The notes: a model not told the origin generated them from the letters alone. A DNA stretch of 64,000 nucleotides from WJKG01 sp964627305 (GCA_964627305.1 CAZVHP010000002.1:310001-374000), one strand, 5' to 3'. Numbered from the stretch's first letter, positions 15,710 to 24,389 are shown. A program made the numbers and translations.

Positions 15710-17623
15710 ATGGACCTGCGCTACGGACGAGCAGTCATTTCGGTACTGATCTGTATTCTGGCCGCTGCCTCGTGGTCGGTCGCCAGGATTGATGACAGCC
15801 CGGAGGTCGTCTCTGAGTACACGAAGGGTCAGAGGCTCATGCGCGAGGGCGACTTCGCCCAGGCGGCGCGGGTGTTTGAGCAGTTAGCCGCGTTGTACTC
15901 AGGCAGCGCAAATCTCGATATCTTCACCTTCCAGCGGGCCAAAGCCAAGTACTATGCCCGCGACTACAGCGATGCCCTTGCGGGTTTCAACTACTTCCTG
16001 GATCGCTTCTCCAGTTCCCCATACTGCGCCCACGCGCACTTCTTTCTTGCCAATACACACTACCTCAAAGGCGATCTGCGGCCGGCTGTCGAGAACTGGG
16101 TTGATGCCTGGCGTCTCTCTTTGGACAAGCGGCTCGACCGGCTGATCCTGGCCAGTGTTGAACAGACCTGCGAGCAGGTGGGGCAAGTGCCGGTTTCGCA
16201 CACCCAACTCGCGCTGTTGGCGGAGAACCGCCGCTGTCAACTGGTGGCAGCGATGGTGCGTGGCCTTGTCCATGCCGGCAATCCGGAACAGGCCCAGGCT
16301 CTGGCGAAGGGTTGTGAGTCCCGCATAGACCTCTCCGATCTTGCGACCGTCCGATCACGTCAGAAGAGATTCTGGGAGATTGCCCTCGTTCTCCCGTTTA
16401 CTGGTGAGATGGCTGACTATGGCGCCAGCGTGTATAACGGGGCGGTCATCGGTGCGGAGTTGTTCCGCGCCGAGCACGATAAACGGCTCGCGCTGACTCC
16501 CTATGACACCAAGGGTGATCCGATCGAGGCGGCACGTATTGTCCGTGAGCTTTCCGAGCAGGCGACAACCGATGTTGTCATTGGCCCTCTGACCAGCGAA
16601 GAGGCGGCGGTGGCTTCGGCCTCGCTTGGTTGCGCTGATCTGCCGATGTTGGTGCCGGCGGCCTCAGAGGCGGGCTTCACCAGGCTGGCAGCAGGCATAT
16701 TTCAGATGTCGGCCTCAGTTGAACTGCAAGGGATTCGCATGGCCGAGTACGCGGTTTTTGAGTTGGATGCGGATTCGGCCGCCGTCATAACGCCGACGTC
16801 GACTGATGAACTTCGAATGGCAAGGGCGTTTGTAGATCGCTTCGAGCAGCTTGGCGGCAAGATTGTAGCAGTTGAGTATTATCGCCCTCGTGACCGGGAT
16901 TTCGGACCGTATGTTCGCGATGTGAAAGGGGTTCTGATCGGCCACGAACCAGATTCCACCTTCTTCATCAACGCTCGGGGGGACACGCTCGATTTCGATG
17001 GTGTCCCGGCGCATCTGGACTGCCTGTTTCTGCCGGGGAACTCGGGTCAGATCAGGCTCCTGTTGCCGCAGATCCGATTCTACAATCTGCAGGGTGACCT
17101 CCTTGGCTCCGACGGTTGGGGTGATCCGGTCATCTATAAGCTTGGCGATGACATCACGCGCCGGGCAGTTTTCCCATCGACCTTCATCGCCTCGCCCAAC
17201 TCCGCTGAAGCTCTGAGGTTTGGAGCCGCCTACGACGCCCGCTACGGTGAGCAGCCTGGCAGACTGGCCAATCTTGGGTACGATGCCGTGACACTCATAG
17301 GACAGAGCATCAACAACGGGGCCGCTTCCCGCGCCGATCTGATACATCAGTTGTGGCGTACTCACGGCTGGGCAGGAGCTGCCGGCACGGTCACTTTCGG
17401 GGAGCATCGTGAGAACCTCGAGATGCCGCTGTACCGCATTGTTGACGGGCAGGCAATGCCGGTGGAGCTGACAAGTGAGAGCATGAAATCCATCCCGCAG
17501 CCCGGTATTCCGATGCACGGTCGGCATGGGCAACTCTCACCGCCAGTCGATGCCGCCCCCGGAGATCGAGGACATCATTCTGCGAGCAACCAAAGCTCGG
17601 TCGGAAACGTGGGTTCCCGATAG
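15710..17623 (+). CDS. TPR protein fused to a type-1 periplasmic-binding domain (LpoA/LivJ-like)
   Basis: 637 residues. A hydrophobic N-terminus (about 8-25) looks like a signal peptide. Residues ~35-210 form TPR-like helices (GQRLMREGDFAQAARVFEQL). From ~222 a type-1 periplasmic-binding fold begins (IALVLPFTGEMADYGASVYN, VIGPLTSEEAAVASASLG), as in amino-acid-binding proteins. The same architecture (TPR plus PBP1 fold) occurs in LpoA, the activator of penicillin-binding protein 1A, so an envelope-synthesis role is possible. The last ~45 residues have lower quality and may reflect a frame change near 17480-17520. ATG directly abuts the previous stop. Confidence 0.8.
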   Translation: MDLRYGRAVISVLICILAAASWSVARIDDSPEVVSEYTKGQRLMREGDFAQAARVFEQLAALYSGSANLDIFTFQRAKAKYYARDYSDALAGFNYFLDRFSSSPYCAHAHFFLANTHYLKGDLRPAVENWVDAWRLSLDKRLDRLILASVEQTCEQVGQVPVSHTQLALLAENRRCQLVAAMVRGLVHAGNPEQAQALAKGCESRIDLSDLATVRSRQKRFWEIALVLPFTGEMADYGASVYNGAVIGAELFRAEHDKRLALTPYDTKGDPIEAARIVRELSEQATTDVVIGPLTSEEAAVASASLGCADLPMLVPAASEAGFTRLAAGIFQMSASVELQGIRMAEYAVFELDADSAAVITPTSTDELRMARAFVDRFEQLGGKIVAVEYYRPRDRDFGPYVRDVKGVLIGHEPDSTFFINARGDTLDFDGVPAHLDCLFLPGNSGQIRLLLPQIRFYNLQGDLLGSDGWGDPVIYKLGDDITRRAVFPSTFIASPNSAEALRFGAAYDARYGEQPGRLANLGYDAVTLIGQSINNGAASRADLIHQLWRTHGWAGAAGTVTFGEHRENLEMPLYRIVDGQAMPVELTSESMKSIPQPGIPMHGRHGQLSPPVDAAPGDRGHHSASNQSSVGNVGSR

Positions 17624-17657
17624 GTCGCATACCGCGCCGAATCCGCTCAACCTCCGG

Positions 17658-17685
17658 TTGCGGTTTGCGCTCAGCTTCTTATATT
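17658..17685 (+). promoter_or_regulatory. Promoter of the 17.7-18.9 kb operon
   Basis: TTGCGG (17658-17663), 16 bases, TATATT (17680-17685), about 45 bases before the first start codon. Confidence 0.45.
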
Positions 17686-17736
17686 CCTCACAGGCAGCCG
17701 TTACGAAACCCTCTGCGCACTACAAGGAGCCCCGTT

Positions 17737-17943
17737 TTGAATGACAAACGAATCGCCCTGAAGATGGTCATCAATGGTGAAGAGCGAGACATCACTTACG
17801 AGGAGTTGGCCCTGTCGAATAATCTGGCTCAGGAAGCGCTGGTGCGTCTGCTGATCGACAAGGGCATCTTCAAGCCCGAAGAGTTGATGCAGAAGATGGA
17901 GACCGTGAAACAAGAGCGCTATCGCATGCCCGATCAGCAATAG
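17737..17943 (+). CDS. Small conserved-looking protein, unrecognised
   Basis: 68 residues from a TTG start that has AAGGAG 7 bases upstream. The product is helical and charged (KMVINGEERDITYEELALSN, then EALVRLLIDKGIFKPEELMQ). The last part resembles the short helix pair often found in proteins annotated only as hypothetical. No cysteine, signal peptide or membrane segment is present. First gene of a three-gene operon with two further unknown proteins. Confidence 0.65.
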   Translation: MNDKRIALKMVINGEERDITYEELALSNNLAQEALVRLLIDKGIFKPEELMQKMETVKQERYRMPDQQ

Positions 17944-17954
17944 GTGTTTGCTCC

Positions 17955-18446
17955 ATGTCAACACAGCCGGAGAAGATCGACATCAATAAGGTCCGCCGCG
18001 AGGCCGAGTTGTACTGGACCTGTCATCCCATGAAGCGCAAGCCGCTGGTGTCCGTTATCGTGACGGTGTTCATCGTAGTGTGTGCTATGCTGGTATACTA
18101 TCTTGTCGAATCGCGCGGTTTTGCCATACTGGCTGCCGTCATCTTGTTTGCCTCACTGGCCAAGTTCTATTTTCCGACCACGTACTACTTCACGCCTGAG
18201 GCCATCTACATCAGGACGACGATGCAGACCCTGAAGAAGCCATGGTCACTGTTTCGCAGCTTCTACCCTGACCGCAACGGGGTACTGCTGTCGCCGTTTG
18301 TGGAACCGTCTCGACTGGAGAATTTCCGGGGGCTATATGTCATGTTCGAGAACAACAGCGAGGATGTTATGGCCTACATCAACAGCCGTGCAAAGGCAGA
18401 CGATCGGGGCACTGCCGCTTGTGGCAACCAAGAGGACAAGGACTGA
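17955..18446 (+). CDS. Membrane protein with PH-like cytoplasmic domain, unrecognised
   Basis: 163 residues. Two adjacent transmembrane helices (about 30-52 and 57-72) are followed by a domain with the pattern YYFTPEAIYI and PDRNGVLLSPF. I associate this with bacterial PH-like domains of small membrane proteins. The tail (120-163) is charged. It lies 11 bases after the 68-residue gene and 8 bases before the next. The function is unknown. Confidence 0.65.
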   Translation: MSTQPEKIDINKVRREAELYWTCHPMKRKPLVSVIVTVFIVVCAMLVYYLVESRGFAILAAVILFASLAKFYFPTTYYFTPEAIYIRTTMQTLKKPWSLFRSFYPDRNGVLLSPFVEPSRLENFRGLYVMFENNSEDVMAYINSRAKADDRGTAACGNQEDKD

Positions 18447-18454
18447 GGCCTGAC

Positions 18455-18934
18455 ATGGGATTGTTTGGAACGACAGATCTGCCGAACGACGGCCAGGGTA
18501 TTCTCACTGAGCAGGAAGATGCTGTCATGGAGAAGATCGCCAAGTGGGTCGTAAAGAAGCAATTCACGGTGCCGGCGATCATGTTTCTTGAGTCGATCAA
18601 ACCGATGAACTTCATTGGCTCGCAAGTGATGGTGTTTTTCGAGCCGATCGTGCAGTCAGTCTTCACCTTCAAGGACTACACCGTGTTTCGGGAGGCATTG
18701 GAGAAACGCGAGTCGGTGGAAATCCTGCTGCGCAAGATAGAGGCCCGCGATGCTGTTGCACTCAAGCGGGAGAAGCGCGTCAAGGCGTATATGAAAGAGC
18801 AGAAGAAATCATGGAAGTGGTATCAGCGGTATCTGGGCGTCTTTCAGCCGAAGGTACAGATTCCCCCTGAGGTGGTCGATGTCCCGTCGGGAGATGCAGG
18901 GGATTCGCCACAACCAGACGACTCGAAGAAGTGA
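18455..18934 (+). CDS. Hypothetical protein of the 17.7-18.9 kb operon
   Basis: 159 residues. The central part (about 25-105) is well ordered and amphipathic: VVKKQFTVPAIMFLESIKPM, GSQVMVFFEPIVQ, REALEKRESVEILLRKIE. The C-terminus is polar, Pro/Asp-rich and probably disordered. The FLESIKPMNFIGSQ pattern recurs in hypothetical proteins of several uncultured and deltaproteobacterial lineages, as I recall, but no function is attached. Start at 18455 was chosen by its spacing after the previous stop and a GAGG element. Confidence 0.65.
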   Translation: MGLFGTTDLPNDGQGILTEQEDAVMEKIAKWVVKKQFTVPAIMFLESIKPMNFIGSQVMVFFEPIVQSVFTFKDYTVFREALEKRESVEILLRKIEARDAVALKREKRVKAYMKEQKKSWKWYQRYLGVFQPKVQIPPEVVDVPSGDAGDSPQPDDSKK

Positions 18935-18962
18935 GTATCACTTGAGTTGCCCACAATGCAGA

Positions 18963-18986
18963 CAGGCGAGCCGATCGGCTCGCCTG
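18963..18986. terminator. Bidirectional terminator palindrome
   Basis: A perfect 24-bp palindrome, CAGGCGAGCCGA/TCGGCTCGCCTG, sits between the convergent 18455-18934 gene and gyrB. The stem is GC-rich; the right flank is CTTCATTATT. Confidence 0.75.
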
Positions 18987-19022
18987 CTTCATTATTGAGT
19001 TGCTGGCAGAGAGTCTCAGTTT

Positions 19023-20996
19023 TCAGATATCCAGATTGCGCACGTACTGGGCGTTCTCCTGGATGAACTGGCTACGCGGCGCAGTCTCTGTTCCCATCAA
19101 TACGCTGAACAGGTGGTCAGCCTCGGCTGCATCGTGGAGTGTCACCTGCAACATGGTACGCGTCTCGGGATCCATTGTTGTCTTCCACAACTGCTCCGGA
19201 TTCATTTCGCCCAAACCTTTGTAGCGCTGGATGCTGACCCCGCTGTCGGGGAAGGTCTTGAGGGCCTGGTCCTTCTCTTTGTCGGAGAAGACATACTTCT
19301 CGATCTTGCCATGCTTCAGGCGATAAAGTGGCGGCTGTGCGATGTACACGAAGCCGCGATCAATCAACCCTCGCATGTACCGGAAGAAGAACGTCAGCAA
19401 GAGGGTGCGAATGTGGGAACCATCGATATCAGCATCAGTCATGACCACGATCTTGTGGTAACGCACCCGGTCAGGATCGAACTCATCGCCTACCCCGCAG
19501 CCAAGTGCTGTGATGATTGATCGGATTTCAGTATTGGACAGAATCTTGTCCAGGCGGGCCTTCTCGACATTGAGGATCTTGCCCCGCAGCGGGAGGATGG
19601 CCTGGAAGCGGCGATCTCGTCCCTGTTTGGCGGAGCCGCCGGCCGAGTCGCCCTCCACAATATAGATCTCACATGATTCAGGATCACGCATGGAGCAATC
19701 GGCCAGCTTGCCGGGCAAAGCTGCGCTATCCAGCGCCGTCTTGCGACGGGTCAGCTCTTTGGCCTTACGGGCGGCCTCTCGGGCCATTGCCGCCTGTACC
19801 AGCTTGTCGACGATCTTCCGCCCGACCAGCGGGTTCTCCTCGAAGAACTCACCGAGAAACTCGTTGGTGATACTCTCCACAATCCCTTTAACCTCGGAGT
19901 TGCCCAGCTTGGTCTTGGTCTGCCCCTCAAACTGCGGATCCGCCACGCGAACAGAAATCACGGCCGTAAGGCCCTCGCGGGAGTCATCGCCCATCAGCGT
20001 GACGCCGTTACCGTTCTTACCGTTCTTGCCTCGCACCTTGATCAGGTTATTCTTGTGGGCGTAGTGGTTGATCGAACGGGTCAGGGCCGTTCTGAACCCG
20101 GTCAGATGTGTGCCGCCCTCGATAGTGTTGATGTTGTTCACATAGGAGTAGACCGACTCCGAGTAACTGTCGTTGTACTGCAAAGCTGCCTCGACCTCGA
20201 CACCGTCGCGGGAACGCTGGAAGTGGATCGGCTTGCGAAACAGCGGCGTCTTGTTCTCGTTCAGGTACTCAACGAACGACGACAGTCCACCCTTGGCCAG
20301 AAAAGTGTGCTCTTTGCCTGTGCGATGGTCCTTGAGAATGATCTCCAGCCCCTGGTTCAGAAAGGCCAACTCGCGCAGACGCGAGGCAATGATGTCGTAC
20401 TTGAATTCGGTATTACTGAATATCTCATCATCGGGCACGAACGTTGTCCGTGTTCCGGTCCTTTTGCGCGTACCGGTCTTCTTGACGGGGGAGACGGGTT
20501 TGCCCCGTTCATACTTCTGAACATACACCTCGCCGTCGCGGCATACCTCCACCTCACATGCCTTGGAGAGGGCGTTGACCACCGAGACACCGACACCATG
20601 GAGTCCGCCGGAGACCTTGTACGTCTGGTGGTCGAACTTGCCCCCCGCGTGCAGCGTCGTCATGACAACCTCAAGCGCGCTGACTTTCTTTTCGGGATGC
20701 TCCTCCACCGGGATGCCCCGACCGTCATCGGTGACGGTTACCGCTCCTGACTTCTCTATCTCGACGATAATCCTGGTGCAGAAACCAACCATCGCTTCAT
20801 CGATCGAGTTGTCGACAACCTCATACACCATGTGGTGCAATCCGCGCTGTCCGACATCACCAATGTACATCGCCGGGCGACGGCGAACTGCTTCCAGGCC
20901 GGCCAGGACCTTGATCTGCTTGGCCGAGTAATCACTTGATTTTGGCTGCTTCTTCTTCGTTATCTCTTTGGCGTCTGTTGCCATTTGTCGTCTCAT
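19023..20996 (-). CDS. gyrB: DNA gyrase subunit B
   Basis: 657 residues with the full GyrB architecture. The GHKL ATPase domain has EVVDNSIDEA, DDGRGIPVE and the GGLHGVGVSVVNALS lid. The transducer follows, and the TOPRIM domain has EGDSAGGSAKQGRDR, the PLRGKILNVEKA motif and DADIDGSHIRTLLL. The C-terminal GyrA-contact region includes QRYKGLGEMNPEQLW. It supplies ATP for negative supercoiling. ATG at 20996 was chosen because it overlaps the upstream stop as ATGA and has GGAG 7 bases ahead; ATG at 20984 is possible. gyrA is not in the window. Confidence 0.95.
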   Translation of the reverse strand: MRRQMATDAKEITKKKQPKSSDYSAKQIKVLAGLEAVRRRPAMYIGDVGQRGLHHMVYEVVDNSIDEAMVGFCTRIIVEIEKSGAVTVTDDGRGIPVEEHPEKKVSALEVVMTTLHAGGKFDHQTYKVSGGLHGVGVSVVNALSKACEVEVCRDGEVYVQKYERGKPVSPVKKTGTRKRTGTRTTFVPDDEIFSNTEFKYDIIASRLRELAFLNQGLEIILKDHRTGKEHTFLAKGGLSSFVEYLNENKTPLFRKPIHFQRSRDGVEVEAALQYNDSYSESVYSYVNNINTIEGGTHLTGFRTALTRSINHYAHKNNLIKVRGKNGKNGNGVTLMGDDSREGLTAVISVRVADPQFEGQTKTKLGNSEVKGIVESITNEFLGEFFEENPLVGRKIVDKLVQAAMAREAARKAKELTRRKTALDSAALPGKLADCSMRDPESCEIYIVEGDSAGGSAKQGRDRRFQAILPLRGKILNVEKARLDKILSNTEIRSIITALGCGVGDEFDPDRVRYHKIVVMTDADIDGSHIRTLLLTFFFRYMRGLIDRGFVYIAQPPLYRLKHGKIEKYVFSDKEKDQALKTFPDSGVSIQRYKGLGEMNPEQLWKTTMDPETRTMLQVTLHDAAEADHLFSVLMGTETAPRSQFIQENAQYVRNLDI

Positions 20997-21325
20997 CCTT
21001 TCTCTCCACGCACCAGTCGAAGTCGCTTCACAACTCGGCCTCCGGGGACAGCGTGGATCTCCCTGAGGATAGCCTCGGACTGCAACTGCAGCTCTTGTCG
21101 CCACGTATCACTGGGGACAGCCAAAGTCAGCACGCCGTCTTCAAATCCGATTGCGCGCGCATTACGTGCGATCGAATCCCCCACAATCTGTGGCCATCGC
21201 GCGACCATCAACCAGCCATAATAACGGCCAGTCAGGCCCAGCGAGGCCATCAACTTGTCGAGAACTCCGCCTATCGGCTGCGGCTGACTCAAGCTCCTGT
21301 TGGTCCGAAAGTCCAACCGAATCAC
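20993..21325 (-). CDS. dciA: DUF721/DciA-like protein
   Basis: 110 residues from a GTG at 21325 (start uncertain; the frame is open further upstream). The core matches DUF721/DciA: VARWPQIVGDSIARNARAIG and DGVLTLAVPSDTWRQELQLQ, then an Arg-rich end. DciA assists loading of the replicative helicase in bacteria without DnaC/DnaI. A DUF721 gene next to recF/gyrB is common; here the stop overlaps gyrB as ATGA, so translation is coupled. dnaA, dnaN and recF are not adjacent. Confidence 0.75.
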   Translation of the reverse strand: MIRLDFRTNRSLSQPQPIGGVLDKLMASLGLTGRYYGWLMVARWPQIVGDSIARNARAIGFEDGVLTLAVPSDTWRQELQLQSEAILREIHAVPGGRVVKRLRLVRGEKG

Positions 21326-21473
21326 CCACTTTCTTAAACACTTAAAAGTACGAAATGTTGAATGCAAAGGCAAGTAAAAAGCGGCGCGTATCATGTTGTA
21401 TAATAATTAGTTACGAGCATTACCCGAGGCTCTGGAGAGAGGGTCGCGAGCCGCTGCAAAAACAGCAAAAGAA

Positions 21474-21498
21474 ACGGCAGACGGAACCCGTCTGCCGT
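21474..21498 (-). terminator. Rho-independent terminator of the DUF2807 gene
   Basis: On the minus strand, an 11-bp perfect stem ACGGCAGACGG/CCGTCTGCCGT with a 3-base loop is followed by TTCTTTTGCTGTTTTT (down to 21455). Confidence 0.85.
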
Positions 21499-21598
21499 AC
21501 CGGGATGGCGCTCCTGGCGGCTTTCCCTGTGGAGCTCCTGTCAGACTCCAGCTACCGCTCAGGGACGTCCCACCAACGCCTTGCTTGCTGGTTACTCC

Positions 21599-22303
21599 TC
21601 AGCGCTTGCTGATCTTCCCAGAACCGGCCACACGGGTCGAGATGTGGGCCGGGTTCCCAAAATAGCGAATGTCGCCACTGCCGTACACCGAGCCGTCGAA
21701 TGACTCGGTGGCGTGTACCTGAACATCACCCGAGCCCATTATCCGCACATAGGCATCGCGGGCAATGAGATCCCGGGCGTTGATATCTCCTGAACCCTTC
21801 ACCGCAATCTCGATCTCCCGGGCTGTCCCGCGGACGACGAGATCACCCGAACCGGCGACAGTATAGGCAAACAGGTCGCTGTCAAGGCCATCGATCAGAA
21901 TGTCTCCGGAGCCTTTCAACTCGACTTCGCTGAGACTGGCAACGGTGATATCGATACGGCAGCCCCGCGAAGACGAATAGGAGACGTTCCTGCTACTGCC
22001 GATGTAAAGCGTAGATCCTTCGACCTCGGTTTCTATGACATCCACGAGGTTGTCGTCGAAAGTCACCTTGACTATCTGGGGCTCTCCGATGGTGATATTC
22101 AGGTCGGCTGACCCGGAATGCCTGATACGGGTGAACTCAGGTAAATCGCGCGATTGTGTTATCAGCTTGCCGGAGCCTTTGATTCGCTCTTTGCCCCAGC
22201 CGAACAGGCCCCCGGCATGGACACTTCCTATCGCCAAAGCAACAACGGTAACTGCCACAACGAGTGTCATGATGACTGGGGCTGAGTGACTCGATCTGCG
22301 CAT
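21599..22303 (-). CDS. DUF2807 (head GIN domain) exported protein
   Basis: 234 residues. A Sec signal peptide (about 1-30, ending near VHAGG) is followed by the DUF2807 domain, a right-handed beta-solenoid of unknown function. The repeat unit GSGD occurs five times (about every 20 residues, from 126 to 217), plus a final GSGK, which is typical of this family. Family members are secreted or outer-membrane associated. AAGGAGAGG just before the ATG is a strong ribosome binding site. Monocistronic, with its own terminator. Confidence 0.85.
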   Translation of the reverse strand: MRRSSHSAPVIMTLVVAVTVVALAIGSVHAGGLFGWGKERIKGSGKLITQSRDLPEFTRIRHSGSADLNITIGEPQIVKVTFDDNLVDVIETEVEGSTLYIGSSRNVSYSSSRGCRIDITVASLSEVELKGSGDILIDGLDSDLFAYTVAGSGDLVVRGTAREIEIAVKGSGDINARDLIARDAYVRIMGSGDVQVHATESFDGSVYGSGDIRYFGNPAHISTRVAGSGKISKR

Positions 22304-22515
22304 ATCCTCTCCTTGCCGTCGAATGTCTGCGTTCTGTGGTTTCTACCTACGAGCAATGGCATAGAAAGGTTGCCCGAAACAGCAGGACCTGCACAGAAAC
22401 GGCGACCGACACAGGAGCTACTCCCGGCCGATCGCCGCCAACGCAAGTGAAACAGATGAAGCGCGAGTATCTTGTAACTGCCCCATTCTCAGCGCCTGCA
22501 CGACACCATCTCGGG

Positions 22516-22541
22516 GGCAGGTCTATCTGGCAGGTCTATCT
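22516..22541. repeat. 13-bp perfect tandem duplication
   Basis: GGCAGGTCTATCT occurs twice in direct succession (22516-22528 and 22529-22541), 4 bases from the stop of the zinc-ribbon gene. The rest of 22304-22545 shows no gene or clear promoter. Confidence 0.8.
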
Positions 22542-22545
22542 TCAA

Positions 22546-22998
22546 TCACGGCTCATAGGACACATGGCGCACCGATTTGAGTTTCTCTCGGTGCGGGTGC
22601 TTATCCGAGGGGATGAAGAAATCCGGCCCCTCTTTGCGACGCATCCGGACCGTGTAATCCTGACAAGCCCGGCATCGGCGAATCTTGCCCAGCGCCTCTC
22701 GCTTGATTCTGCGCCGGCGCTTGTGATCCGGTGCAAAGACCGGCTTGTCGACAATCTCGAACTCGCTGTTGGGATCATCAAGGTCGAACCAGCGCGCACC
22801 GGCGATGACGTCATCGGTCCCCGGAGCATACAGCGTGGCGCCGGGGCATTCGATGAACACGTACGCCTCGTCCTGCTCGCCCTCGAATATTCCTGAGAGG
22901 TCTCTCTCTTCGGCCTTGCACCGGGGACAGTACCATGAGTCTGTGCGATGCTCAAGGCGCGCCTTGCAGATGCGGCATAGTCGTTGTTTTCCTGTCAT
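22546..22998 (-). CDS. Zinc-ribbon protein, unrecognised
   Basis: 150 residues. Residues ~8-27 form a zinc ribbon with two CxxC pairs (CRICKARLE and YCPRC). A lone Cys lies in FIECPGATLY near 50, and a CRAC pair lies at ~110. The C-terminal third is strongly basic (KRRRRIKREALGKIRR). This suggests nucleic-acid or protein binding through zinc, but I know no family name. The inner ATG at 22998 (GAGAG 5 bases upstream) was preferred to one at 23022 that lacks a Shine-Dalgarno sequence. Confidence 0.65.
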   Translation of the reverse strand: MTGKQRLCRICKARLEHRTDSWYCPRCKAEERDLSGIFEGEQDEAYVFIECPGATLYAPGTDDVIAGARWFDLDDPNSEFEIVDKPVFAPDHKRRRRIKREALGKIRRCRACQDYTVRMRRKEGPDFFIPSDKHPHREKLKSVRHVSYEP

Positions 22999-23094
22999 CG
23001 TTACTCTCGAGATTTGAGCCATTCAGGCGCGACATTGCCGTCGCTTCCGCTGTGTTTCCTTGGGTTATCTGTATTGCTCTGCCGACTCTGTCCA

Positions 23095-23433
23095 CTACCC
23101 CTTGAAAAGCAGCACCAGTGAGCAGCCCGTGACCGTTACCGGCAGCAGGCCGAAAAACGAGTAGTCCAGCACGATCGACCCGATGAAGGCCAGGGCCAGG
23201 GCCGGAATCGCGACATACTTGAGGGTGGAAAAGGCGACCTTGCCGATCTTGCCCACGACCAACAGAACGATGGCGGTCAGCACCAGGTAGGCTGCGATCA
23301 GTCCGGTTTCGCCGAAATTGGACAGAATCCAGTCCCGCAGCGGCTGCAGGAAACCGGCATATTCACTGGCCTGCTCGGTTGCCCTGTGCACCAGTTGTTT
23401 AGCCTGTGAAGTTATGGCGGCGTCAGTAGGCAT
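23095..23433 (-). CDS. Small integral membrane protein, unrecognised
   Basis: 112 residues. A polar helical N-terminus (about 1-40) is followed by three closely spaced hydrophobic segments (about 43-62, 70-88 and 92-110), ending FKG. No family motif is visible. Its start overlaps the preceding 76-residue gene by 11 bases, so the two are co-translated. Confidence 0.65.
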   Translation of the reverse strand: MPTDAAITSQAKQLVHRATEQASEYAGFLQPLRDWILSNFGETGLIAAYLVLTAIVLLVVGKIGKVAFSTLKYVAIPALALAFIGSIVLDYSFFGLLPVTVTGCSLVLLFKG

Positions 23434-23653
23434 CCTCAGTCTCTTCCAGGGGTTCTATGGTCAGTGAGGACTCGCCAACGCGGATAAGCCCCTCCATTCG
23501 CTGGGTCAGGAAGTTTTTGGAGGTTATCCAGCTATGAGACAACTCCAGGATCTGTTGCTGATCCAGATTCTCCTCCCAATCCAGCGTTACCTGGTCGACC
23601 GTCTGGTCGTCAACAACCAGGTCCTCCATAGTCAGCACGAATTTCACTCTCAT
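23423..23653 (-). CDS. Small acidic protein coupled to the membrane protein, unrecognised
   Basis: 76 residues from ATG 23653 (MRVKFVLTMEDLVVDDQTVD...). It is rich in Asp, Glu and Gln, has no cysteines and looks soluble. The frame continues upstream to 23788 but without coding-like sequence. It overlaps the downstream membrane-protein gene by 11 bases. A predicted transcript from 24383 could reach it if the hairpin near 23874 is read through. Confidence 0.55.
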   Translation of the reverse strand: MRVKFVLTMEDLVVDDQTVDQVTLDWEENLDQQQILELSHSWITSKNFLTQRMEGLIRVGESSLTIEPLEETEDAY

Positions 23654-23869
23654 GTTCTCATGTCCGGCTTGCTTTGAGGTTTCAATGCTGACTATGGCTT
23701 CTGCAAGGGCAATGCCGCACCGGTGCGGCCAGTCGAAGGTGCCCCCTATGTTGTTGGGGAGAAATGGGTTGAGCGGGAGAATGTGCAATTTTTGGGCAGC
23801 TCGGAAGGTCTTTCCGGGGCGGTTTTCTGCTGTATCTGTCGGCCGGAGCCTATAGTCTGTGGGGCAAAA

Positions 23870-24383
23870 GTAACCCCGGAAGCCACTTGTGGGCCTCCGG
23901 GGGAGTTCGTATTACGGATTGCGACAAGCAATTTCGGGGCGACAGTGGTGCACGAAAACCCTCCCCCAGTTCCTTCCCAGGTCCGGCGGCATAGTGAGCG
24001 TGTGCCGGACCGTGTTGACAGGAACGTTGGAACGGGTCAATCCATGACCCGGGAAGCGAAGCTGAGGGCGACATCTTCCGCCGACGGGTGCTTTGTAACC
24101 CGCAAGGTCTCTGCCACACCACCTCCCCTGTCTGGTCCCTGACTGTCAGACAGGACCGTTGCAGCGAACGGCGCTGTCCGACAGCGATTTACTCCATGCG
24201 CGTCTCCTCCTTAGCTTGAGGGTTCCCGGATGCAGCAGTGAAAGGCACCGGAAAAGGAAGAGGAATAGTCACATACGATAGTGCGACACCAAGTTCTTCA
24301 TCAGTGAGGTTTATTAGTGAGGATGGAATCGACCGTCAGATCAACTGATGCTCAGTCGTGTTGAGAGGTCGTGAAGGGTACCC
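23870..24383 (-). ncRNA. Candidate structured non-coding RNA or long leader
   Basis: A near-consensus minus-strand promoter (24390-24418) would start transcription near 24383. The next ~510 bases contain no convincing protein gene but several strong hairpins: CCTGTCTG/CAGACAGG (24127-24134 with 24147-24154), CGGGTCA/TGACCCG (24033-24039 with 24045-24051) and GGTCCGGC/GCCGGACC (23980-23987 with 24004-24011). A 7+3-bp hairpin at 23874-23902, followed on this strand by GTTACTTTTG, could end it. Inside lies a consensus AAGGAGGAG 6 bases before a two-codon frame, ATG GAG TAA (24197-24189). I looked for RNase P, tmRNA and SRP RNA signatures and saw none. It may be a free RNA or the leader of the 23423-23653 gene. 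Confidence 0.45.
23874..23902 (-). terminator. Hairpin ending or attenuating the candidate RNA
   Basis: CCCCGGA (23874-23880) pairs with TCCGGGG (23896-23902), continued by GCC/GGC across a one-base mismatch. On the minus strand GTTACTTTTG follows, a weak U tract. Confidence 0.45.
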
Positions 24384-24389
24384 ACAAGT

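Noticed and set aside
22336..22896. 186-codon plus-strand frame
   Set aside because: Overlaps the zinc-ribbon gene on the other strand; the product shows no motif.
23723..24142. 139-codon plus-strand frame
   Set aside because: Composition is not protein-like (no motif, odd Cys/Pro content), and it runs against the promoter-driven hairpin region.
23870..24383. Known RNAs (RNase P, tmRNA, SRP) in the gene-free region
   Set aside because: I looked for the GAGGAAAGUCC element, the tmRNA termini and the SRP GGAAGG loop on both strands and saw none.
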